Positions 51,868 to 58,344 of a stretch of DNA of 64,000 nt are shown in pieces. The stretch covers positions 2,976,001 to 3,040,000 of the forward strand of contig NZ_CP092891.1 of the NCBI RefSeq assembly GCF_026559675.1, written 5' to 3'. Under the pieces are notes generated by a model. It made no database searches and had not been told where the DNA came from. It was given only the letters and a program-made list of their open reading frames with translations. This stretch comes from Microbacterium oxydans (GTDB taxonomy: Bacteria; Actinomycetota; Actinomycetes; Actinomycetales; Microbacteriaceae). Position 1 is the first letter of the stretch. Every line of letters starts with the position of its first letter. Made by a program: the position numbers and the translations under genes.

Positions 51868-52797
51868 TCAGGCCTTGCACTGCTCCGCTTCGGTCTCCTT
51901 GCAGATGTCGCGGATCAGGTCGTAGTACGCGTCGTCGACGGGCTTCGTGGCGTAGAACACGCTGCGGAAGGCGTCGGAGTCGGCGCTGTCGATGCCGGCG
52001 GCGATGATGTCGTCGATCGTGATCTCGGAGAGGCCGTCGATGAGCTTCTTCGACACGTCGTCGGGAAGCGTGGACGAGTAGACGAGCGGCGCACCGGGGA
52101 CCATCGTCTCGTCGATGACCTTGACCTTGTCGGACTTGGCGACCTCGGAGTCCTCGGCGAAGCCCGCCTCGCACTCGACGCCTTCGCCGACCTTGGTGAC
52201 GCTCACGTCGTGCTTGCCCGCGAACACCGGGGTGATGTCGGTCTTGGGGTCGACGCCCGCCTTGAGGAGGTTGTACGACGGGAAGAGGTAGCCGGAGGTC
52301 GAGGACGGGTCGACGAAGCAGACCTTCTTGCCCTTGAAGTCCTCGAGGCTCTTGATGTCGCTGTCCGCGGGGACGATCGCCTGCGAGTAGTAGCCCGGCT
52401 CCTGGCCCTCGGCGGTGACGATCGAGGAGATCGGGGTGAGCTTGGCGCCGTTGTTGGTGGCGGTGACGTACGTGAAGCCGGAGAACGACGCGACGTCGAC
52501 CTTGCCGGCGACGGCGGCCTCGATGAGGGCGGCGTAGTCGGTCGACTCGTGGTACTCGACCGTCTTGCCGGTGATCTCGGCGATGTAGTCCATGAGGGGC
52601 TGGTAGTTCGTCTCGGTGTCGACCGAGTCGGGGACGACGCCGAAGACGAGCGTGTTCTCGTCGACCGCGAACCCGCTGGTGGAGGACGACTCGTCGGCGC
52701 CGGGGGTGCCGGACGCGTCAGCCGAGCCGGAACACGCGGCGAGGCCGAGGGCGAGGAGCGCGACGCCGGCGAGGGCGGGGAGAGCGCGAAGCTTCAT
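51868..52797 (-). CDS. phnD: Phosphonate ABC transporter binding lipoprotein
   Basis: 309 residues. A signal peptide with lipobox (LGLAACSGS) is followed by a PhnD/TauT-type binding fold: NTLVFGVVPDSVDTETNYQP, then ALIEAAVAGKVDVASFSGFT, CFVDPSSTSGYLFPSYNLLK and DDVSKKLIDGLSEI. It binds phosphonates outside the membrane. It is the promoter-proximal gene of the operon. A TGTACCTA element, also found at the divergent GntR gene, lies 63 nt upstream. Confidence 0.92.
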   Translation of the reverse strand: MKLRALPALAGVALLALGLAACSGSADASGTPGADESSSTSGFAVDENTLVFGVVPDSVDTETNYQPLMDYIAEITGKTVEYHESTDYAALIEAAVAGKVDVASFSGFTYVTATNNGAKLTPISSIVTAEGQEPGYYSQAIVPADSDIKSLEDFKGKKVCFVDPSSTSGYLFPSYNLLKAGVDPKTDITPVFAGKHDVSVTKVGEGVECEAGFAEDSEVAKSDKVKVIDETMVPGAPLVYSSTLPDDVSKKLIDGLSEITIDDIIAAGIDSADSDAFRSVFYATKPVDDAYYDLIRDICKETEAEQCKA

Positions 52798-52859
52798 GAG
52801 GACCTTTCAGGGTGTGAGGGGTGATCCACGGAAGACTCTCGCAGGTGCCGAGCCGAGAT

Positions 52860-52868
52860 ATGTACCTA
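52860..52868. promoter_or_regulatory. Candidate GntR operator, phnD side
   Basis: ATGTACCTA with a GTAC core, 63 nt before the phnD start; an identical copy lies at 52957-52965. A shared 9-mer at both ends of a 169-nt divergent gap is the expected arrangement for sites of the HutC-type regulator encoded at 52967. Confidence 0.5.
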
Positions 52869-52956
52869 ACTCGAAAGAGTTCAGGGCTCGTTTACCCAGC
52901 ATTAGCCTGGATGAACACTCCTGTAACGTGCTCACGCCGGACGGGCTGACGAAGTA

Positions 52957-52965
52957 ATGTACCTA
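52957..52965. promoter_or_regulatory. Candidate GntR operator, regulator side
   Basis: Second copy of ATGTACCTA, ending 1 nt before the GTG start of the GntR gene and overlapping its putative -10 element TAATGT (52955-52960). Binding here would block the regulator's own, probably leaderless, transcription. Confidence 0.5.
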
Positions 52966-52966
52966 T

Positions 52967-53710
52967 GTGGCCGAAGCTGTGTACACCCAGATCGCTGACG
53001 ACCTCCGCGCGCAGATCGCGGCCGGAACGCTCCGCCCCGGCGATGACGTGCCCACCGAGGCCGAGCTCGCCGAGAGGTGGCGCACATCGCGCGGCCCGAT
53101 CCGCAACGCCCTGGCCGCCCTGCGCGGCGAGGGTCTGCTCGAGACGAGCCGAGGGCGCCCGGCGCGGGTCGTCGCCCGCAAGGCCAACCAGGCCGTGGAC
53201 GTGTCCGTCCCGTTCACCCGCTGGGCGCGCGAACTCGGCGTCGCGCCCGGCGCGCAGACGCAGGAGTTGAGCCTGAGGCGCGCCGGCGACATGGCGGCGG
53301 CCCTCGGCGTCGAGCCGACCGACACGATCGTGAGCGTGGTGCGGCTGCGCCTGCTCGACGGCCGGCCGACCATGCTCGAGCGCCTCAACTACACGGAGGC
53401 CGTCGGTCGCCGACTGTTCGAGGTGAACCTCGACGAGATCTCCATCACGGAGTACCTGTCGTCGGTCGGCCACCCGATCGTCACACTGCAGCACGTCATC
53501 GACGCGGTCGCTGCCGATGAGCAGGACGCCGCGCTGCTGCGGGTGCCGCGCGGGACTCCCATCCTGCGGCTCAACCGCACCTCCCGCGATGCCGAGGGGA
53601 GGATCTTCGAGGCCTCCGAGGATCGCTACCTGAGCGAGGTGGTGCGCTTCACGGTCGCCGCATCCGGCATCTCGACCGACGGCCACTACATGCGGGCGGT
53701 CGGCGCGTAG
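52967..53710 (+). CDS. HutC-subfamily GntR regulator of the phosphonate operon
   Basis: 247 residues. The N-terminal winged helix is YTQIADDLRAQIAAGTLRPG, then LAERWRTSRGPIRNALAALR. The C-terminal UTRA domain (residues about 95-240) has ALGVEPTDTIVSVVRLRLLD, ERLNYTEA and a final FEASEDRYLSEVVRFTV. It is divergent from phnD and is the likely phosphonate-responsive repressor (PhnF/PhnR role). The start GTG at 52967 has TAATGT 6 nt upstream and no Shine-Dalgarno. Confidence 0.9.
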   Translation: MAEAVYTQIADDLRAQIAAGTLRPGDDVPTEAELAERWRTSRGPIRNALAALRGEGLLETSRGRPARVVARKANQAVDVSVPFTRWARELGVAPGAQTQELSLRRAGDMAAALGVEPTDTIVSVVRLRLLDGRPTMLERLNYTEAVGRRLFEVNLDEISITEYLSSVGHPIVTLQHVIDAVAADEQDAALLRVPRGTPILRLNRTSRDAEGRIFEASEDRYLSEVVRFTVAASGISTDGHYMRAVGA

Positions 53711-53763
53711 CGAGCGGGAGAGCCGCCGCGGAGAGCCGGAGAATCGGCCCGTTAACGCAGAAG

Positions 53764-53924
53764 GCGATCGCGAGCGCGCAAGTGTTTCAGAAGCCAGAAA
53801 GACCGCGCCCGCGATCGCAGCGCTGGGGACGCTTTATCTGGGGAGCCTCCAGATTACGGGGGCGGGCAAGCGCTTCTGAAGAGTCGAACGTCGAGACTCT
53901 CCTAGACTTTCGTCCAGGGTCTCG
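53764..53924. ncRNA. Possible structured RNA or long 3' UTR between convergent genes
   Basis: The 251-nt gap between the GntR and kinase stops holds unusually dense inverted repeats. There is a 15-bp arm pair with one mismatch (53764-53778 / 53804-53818, GCGATCGC ends) and a 9-bp pair TTCAGAAGC/GCTTCTGAA (53786-53794 / 53872-53880), whose left arm lies in the loop of the first. There is also ATCTGG/CCAGAT (53836-53841 / 53849-53854). Last is CGAGAC/GTCTCG (53892-53897 / 53919-53924) enclosing CCTGGAC-GAAA-GTCTAGG, a GNRA-capped stem when read on the minus strand. Strand and function are unknown. It could be a kinase 3' UTR or a small RNA. No protein is credible here. Confidence 0.35.
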
Positions 53925-53961
53925 GAGACGGAGAAAAAGCGCGCCTCCACACTCTAGGGCA

Positions 53962-55104
53962 TCACACGACCGGAAGACGTGCCGACACGACCCAATGTCC
54001 CTCGACCTCTCCGGCGCTGAACTCGCCGCTCGCGCCCATGACGCGCTCGGCCATGCGGCCGAGGCCGGTACGGCTGGAGGAGAGCTCGCGGCGCGGTGTC
54101 GTCGGGAGCGGGCTGCGCAACGTGAGGTGCGCCACCTCGTCGTCGACGTGGAGAAGGATCTCCACCTGGCCCGGACCTGCGTACTTGAGGATGTTGGTCG
54201 CGGACTCGCGCACGATGCGCGCGAGGACGATCTCGACCGCCCGCGGGATCCGCTCGTCGGCGGGGTCGCCTTCTCGGACCACGGTGTGGCCGGCCGACTG
54301 GAATTCTCCCTGCGCCTCGTCGATCGCCTCGGCGAGGTCGCCGGTCTGCACACTCGACGACTGCGGTCCGTCGTCGGCGAGCTCGATCACGAAGCGGAGA
54401 TCGGTCATGGCCTTGCGGGCCGCGACGCGGATCGCCTCTTGCGAGTCGCTGCTCGTCTGCGGGTCTTCGAGCATCTGCACGTGCAGCGACACCACCGTGA
54501 GGTGGTGCGCGATGCTGTCGTGCAGTTCGCCGGCGATCCATCGTCGCTCGGCGAGTACGGCCTGACGCTCCTGCTCGGCCGCCGCTTCGAGTTCACCTTC
54601 CAGTCGGCGTCCGCGAGCGAACGCCAGTCGCAGAGCGAGCCCGACTGCTCCCGCCACTGTCGCGAAGATGAGGTAGATGCCCACGTTCACAGGAACCTCG
54701 GAATCGCCGTAGGCGATGACGCCGGTGGCGACGAGGAACCCTGCTGTGTAGGACAGGATCAAGGATGTCCACCCGAGCCGCATGACCAAGGCAGCAGCGA
54801 ATGCCGCCGTGATCAACACCTGGGTCTCCGTTCCGGTGAGGAAGGAGAGCCCCAAGGCCGCCCCCAGCGCGCATGTCGCGATGAGTGGGGACCACAGGTA
54901 GAGGGCGAACACGGCCGATGAGGCGATGCTCACCGCGGAGGTGAACGGGTTGACGTTCGGATCGGTGAAGAGTCCGATGACGTCGACGGCGATCATCACG
55001 CAGATGATCGCGAGGATGACGATGCGTTCCACACGGCTGAGCCGCTCGCCTCGACCGAGTCGGAAGATATCGGGCGTTGCCCGAGTCGACTGGTCAAAGG
55101 CCAT
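53962..55104 (-). CDS. NarL-family sensor histidine kinase
   Basis: 380 residues. Residues about 25-165 contain five to six membrane segments with short loops (VERIVILAIICVMIAVDVIG, LYLWSPLIATCALGAALGLS), so it senses at or within the membrane. HisKA_3 has the phospho-His H195 in GELHDSIAHHL. The HATPase part has RIVRESATNILKYAG and GLGRMAERV. It is preceded on the same strand by a 15-codon micro-ORF and faces the LuxR-type response regulator at 55331. Its start ATG at 55104 has AGGAGATAG at good spacing. Confidence 0.92.
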   Translation of the reverse strand: MAFDQSTRATPDIFRLGRGERLSRVERIVILAIICVMIAVDVIGLFTDPNVNPFTSAVSIASSAVFALYLWSPLIATCALGAALGLSFLTGTETQVLITAAFAAALVMRLGWTSLILSYTAGFLVATGVIAYGDSEVPVNVGIYLIFATVAGAVGLALRLAFARGRRLEGELEAAAEQERQAVLAERRWIAGELHDSIAHHLTVVSLHVQMLEDPQTSSDSQEAIRVAARKAMTDLRFVIELADDGPQSSSVQTGDLAEAIDEAQGEFQSAGHTVVREGDPADERIPRAVEIVLARIVRESATNILKYAGPGQVEILLHVDDEVAHLTLRSPLPTTPRRELSSSRTGLGRMAERVMGASGEFSAGEVEGHWVVSARLPVV

Positions 55105-55133
55105 GGTGCACTATCTCCTATATGCCAGCTATC

Positions 55134-55181
55134 CTAGCGGTAGAGACCAAAAAGCTTGCCAACCTGCTGCCAGAAAGACAT
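55134..55181 (-). CDS. Micro-ORF encoding a 15-residue peptide before the sensor kinase gene
   Basis: The ORF reads MSFWQQVGKLFGLYR and stops at TAG, 29 nt before the kinase start. It is preceded by GGAGGTGA with a 5-nt spacer, the best Shine-Dalgarno in the whole window, so translation is very likely. The peptide is amphipathic with net charge +2 and aromatic residues F, W, F and Y. An in-frame ATG at 55196 would give five more residues but lacks a ribosome site. No family is recognised. It could be a signal peptide for the kinase, a membrane-active peptide, or a coupling/leader peptide. The local sequence is less GC-rich than its surroundings. Confidence 0.6.
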   Translation of the reverse strand: MSFWQQVGKLFGLYR

Positions 55182-55267
55182 AGGATTCACCTCCATTTAC
55201 TAGCCGTTCGTTGATGTCTGTATTCATCTTCTCGGCGAATCCCCGCGGGCACATCGGACTCTGGTCC

Positions 55268-55289
55268 AGACCTTTTTGGCCAAAGGTCT
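55268..55289. promoter_or_regulatory. Inverted repeat in the kinase/response regulator divergent gap
   Basis: AGACCTTT-TTGGCC-AAAGGTCT, a perfect 8-bp inverted repeat with a 6-nt spacer; the centre TTTGGCCAAA is itself a palindrome. It is 41 nt before the response regulator start and about 86 nt before the micro-ORF. It is a good candidate binding site for the regulator encoded at 55331, controlling both directions. Confidence 0.6.
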
Positions 55290-55330
55290 ACATCGCTCTC
55301 GCGCGTCGCGCGCGCCGTTAGGCTTCCCCC

Positions 55331-55987
55331 ATGCAGGAAATCCGTGTCGTGATCGTCGATGACGATCCCCTCGTGCGCTCAGCGCTGTCGCACTTCGTCT
55401 CCCGCGACCCCGAGATCTCCGTGATCGCGCAGGCGGAGGACGGGATCGAGGCGATCGCGACCGTCGAGAGAGAGCAGCCCGACGTCGTGATGATGGACGT
55501 CCAGATGCCCGAGATGGACGGCATCGAGGCCACCGGCGTGATCGCCGAGCGCTGGCCGCACGTCCGCGTCCTCGCGGTCACCACCCTCGACGGCAGTGAC
55601 ACCGTGCTCCCGATGCTGAGCGCCGGCGCCTCCGGCTACCTGCTCAAGGACTCCAGCGCGGAGGAGATCGTCACCGGCGTGCGGGAGGTGCACAGCGGGG
55701 CGAGCTCGCTGTCCCCGCGCATCGCGTCGATGCTCATCAAGCACGTGCGCGACTCCACCCCGGTCGCGGCCGACGTGGATGCCCTCGAACCGCTCACCGA
55801 GCGCGAGGCCGAGGTGCTGCAGTGTCTCGCCCAGGGGATGTCCAACGCGGAGATCGCCAAGGCGCTGATCGTCTCGGAGGGCACCGTGAAGGCGCACCTC
55901 GGTCGCATGATGTCGAAGTGGCACCTGCGCGACCGCGTGCAGATCCTGGTCACGGCCGCGCACGCCGGACTGGTCAGCTTCCGCTGA
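55331..55987 (+). CDS. LuxR/NarL-type response regulator
   Basis: 218 residues. Receiver domain: acidic DDD at 10-12, phospho-acceptor D56 in VVMMDVQMPEMDG, and K in YLLKDSS. C-terminal GerE domain: LTEREAEVLQCLAQGMSNAE, then TVKAHLGRMMSKWHL. It is the evident partner of the divergent kinase. TAGGCT (55319-55324) lies exactly 6 nt before ATG with no Shine-Dalgarno, so it is probably leaderless. secA2 starts 20 nt after its stop in the same direction. Confidence 0.93.
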   Translation: MQEIRVVIVDDDPLVRSALSHFVSRDPEISVIAQAEDGIEAIATVEREQPDVVMMDVQMPEMDGIEATGVIAERWPHVRVLAVTTLDGSDTVLPMLSAGASGYLLKDSSAEEIVTGVREVHSGASSLSPRIASMLIKHVRDSTPVAADVDALEPLTEREAEVLQCLAQGMSNAEIAKALIVSEGTVKAHLGRMMSKWHLRDRVQILVTAAHAGLVSFR

Positions 55988-56007
55988 GACGCGGTTCGGA
56001 CACGACG

Positions 56008-58344
56008 ATGAGCCCGCCCGTTCCCGGATGGGCCGCTCATCTCCTCGGGCTCCCGGGGGCGGTGTCGTTCCGCCGATACCTGCCGATCGTCCGCGCCGCG
56101 GGCACGCTCGGAGAGCGGATGCGGGCGCTGGACGACGCTGCTCTCCGGGCTGAGGCCGGATCGCTCGACCTCCGCACCGGCGTCCGGCAGCTGCCGCCGG
56201 ACGCGACCGCCCGGTATCTCGCGATCGCGCGCGAAGCGGCCGATCGCACACTCGGCCTGCGGGCGTTCGACGAGCAGCTCCTCGCGTGCTGCGCGTTGCT
56301 GTCCGGCCACGCCGTGGAGATGGACACCGGCGAGGGCAAGACCCTGGTCGGCGCTCTCGCGGCCGCGGGGTTCGCGACCGCGGGCAGACGGGTGCACGTG
56401 ATCTCGGTCAACGACTATCTCGCCGAACGCGACGCCACCTGGATGGGTGCCTTCTTCGGTCTGGTCGGGGTGAGCGTGGGCTGGGTCGGCCAGCACACCC
56501 CTCCGGAGGATCGGCGCACCGCCTATCGATCTGACGTCGTCTACGCGCCCGTGAGCGAGATCGGGTTCGACGTGCTCCGCGATCGCTTCGCCGTCGCCGA
56601 CGACGAACGGGTCGGACCGGTGTTCGACGCGGCGATCGTCGACGAGGTGGATGCGGTGATGATCGACGAGGCGATGGTCCCCCTCGTCCTCGCGGGCGCC
56701 ACGGACGATCAGGCGGACCCGTTCGAGGAGGCCACGGCGCTCGTGGAGAGCCTCGTGCCGGACGCGGACTTCACGGTGGACGGCGAACAGGCGACCGTGA
56801 GCCTGACCGACGACGGGCTCGACCGGGTGGAGGAGCGGCTCGGCGGGATCAACCTCTACAACCTGGAGCATCTCGGCATGCTCACCCGCATCAACCTCGC
56901 CCTGCACGCGCGGGTCCTCGTCCACCGCGACGTGGACTATCTGGTGACGGACGGCAGGATCACCCTGATCAACACCACGCGAGGGCGGACAGCGCATCTG
57001 CAGCGCTGGCCCGACGGGCTCCACGCCGCGCTCGAGGCGAAGGAGCACCTCGCCGCGTCCGCTCCCGGCGCGATCCTCGACCAGATCACGGTCCAGGACC
57101 TCCTCCTCCGCTACGAGACCCGATCGGGGATGAGCGGCACGGTCACCCCGGTGGCGGAGGACCTCCTCGAGTTCTACCGCCTGCCGGCGGGCAGGGTCGA
57201 ACGCCACGAGCCGAACCGCCGGGTCGACGGACCGGATGTCATCGTCATGAGCGAGGACGAGAAGACCGCGGCCGTGATCGAGGAGATCGCCGCACGCCAC
57301 CGCTCGGGACAACCGGTGCTGGTCGGCACCCAGAGTGTCGCCGAATCCGAGACGCTCGCCGATCGCCTCCGCGCGACGGGCATCCCGGTGCGGGTGCTCA
57401 ACGCGAAGAACGATGCGGAGGAAGCGGCCATCATCGCCCGCGCGGGCGAGTACGCGGCCGTGACGATCTCGACGCAGATGTCCGGGCGCGGCACGGACAT
57501 CAGGCTCGGCGGGCCCGACGAGGAGGACCGCGACCGCACGGTGGGAGCCGGGGGTCTCGCCGTGATCGCGACCGGCAGATACCCCTCACGCCGTCTCGAC
57601 GCACAGCTCCGCGGGCGCGCGGGTCGGCAGGGTGACCCCGGCGTCAGCCGCACCTTCCTCAGCCTCGACGACGACCTCGTGCGGATGCATGCGACCGCCG
57701 AGATGCTCGCCCGCATCGACCGTCAGCGGGACGCCCTGCCCGCCCTCGAGCGTCGGCGCATCGCCGACCAGTGCCAGTCGATCGCCGAGAGCATGCGCAC
57801 CGACCGTCATCGTGCGACCTGGGTCTACAACCGCGCCATCGCGGCACAGCGCGACGCCGTGCTGCGGCACCGGAGCGACGTCGTCGACGGAGATGTCTCC
57901 GACGCCCGGATCCGCGAACTCGTCCCCGAGCAGTGGCGCCGACTCGTGGCGGCCCGGGGCGCGGATGCCGTGTCCGAGACCGCGCGCGCCGTCGCGGTGC
58001 ACTTCCTGGACGAGCAGTGGGTCACGCACCTCATGGTCCTCCAGGAGCTGCGCGACGGCATCCACCTCCGCGCCCTCGGTGGCGAGAAACCGGCCGACGA
58101 GTTCCACCGGCTCGCGCTCCGCGAGTTCCAGGGCTTCTTCGACGGCGCGTACGGCAGCACCGCGGACTTCCTCCGCGAACTCACCCCGGACGACGTCGGA
58201 CGCGACCTCGTGGATCTGGGCCTCCGCCGGCCGTCGGCCACCTGGACCTACATGGTCACCGATGACCCCTACGGCTCCCCCGGCGACCGCTTCGTCCGCC
58301 GAATCGGGAAGTTCGTCCGCTCCCGACTCCTCGACCTGGAGTAG
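56008..58344 (+). CDS. secA2: Accessory preprotein translocase ATPase SecA2
   Basis: 778 residues, shorter than SecA1 (about 930). Features are Walker A MDTGEGKT (105-112), the DEAD-type IVDEVDAVMIDEA, the preprotein cross-linking region GINLYNLEHL, QVS-type GMSGTVTPVAEDLLEFYRLP, and TISTQMSGRGTDIRLGG with LRGRAGRQGDPG in the second ATPase half. The C-terminal zinc/SecB-binding tail of SecA1 is missing, as in SecA2 proteins. It exports a subset of proteins. It lies 20 nt after the response regulator, so it is probably co-transcribed. Its last 759 nt overlap the HNH ORF on the other strand. Confidence 0.93.
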   Translation: MSPPVPGWAAHLLGLPGAVSFRRYLPIVRAAGTLGERMRALDDAALRAEAGSLDLRTGVRQLPPDATARYLAIAREAADRTLGLRAFDEQLLACCALLSGHAVEMDTGEGKTLVGALAAAGFATAGRRVHVISVNDYLAERDATWMGAFFGLVGVSVGWVGQHTPPEDRRTAYRSDVVYAPVSEIGFDVLRDRFAVADDERVGPVFDAAIVDEVDAVMIDEAMVPLVLAGATDDQADPFEEATALVESLVPDADFTVDGEQATVSLTDDGLDRVEERLGGINLYNLEHLGMLTRINLALHARVLVHRDVDYLVTDGRITLINTTRGRTAHLQRWPDGLHAALEAKEHLAASAPGAILDQITVQDLLLRYETRSGMSGTVTPVAEDLLEFYRLPAGRVERHEPNRRVDGPDVIVMSEDEKTAAVIEEIAARHRSGQPVLVGTQSVAESETLADRLRATGIPVRVLNAKNDAEEAAIIARAGEYAAVTISTQMSGRGTDIRLGGPDEEDRDRTVGAGGLAVIATGRYPSRRLDAQLRGRAGRQGDPGVSRTFLSLDDDLVRMHATAEMLARIDRQRDALPALERRRIADQCQSIAESMRTDRHRATWVYNRAIAAQRDAVLRHRSDVVDGDVSDARIRELVPEQWRRLVAARGADAVSETARAVAVHFLDEQWVTHLMVLQELRDGIHLRALGGEKPADEFHRLALREFQGFFDGAYGSTADFLRELTPDDVGRDLVDLGLRRPSATWTYMVTDDPYGSPGDRFVRRIGKFVRSRLLDLE

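Noticed and set aside
52868..52881. AACTC-GAAA-GAGTT palindrome next to the first GntR site
   Set aside because: Only 5-bp arms, no second copy at the regulator gene, and not clearly separable from chance. The shared 9-mer is the better operator candidate.
53782..54921. Open frame of 379 codons on the plus strand across the structured gap and the kinase gene
   Set aside because: Most of it is antisense to the histidine kinase, whose motifs are clear. The first 60 codons are Arg/Ser-rich and lie over inverted repeats.
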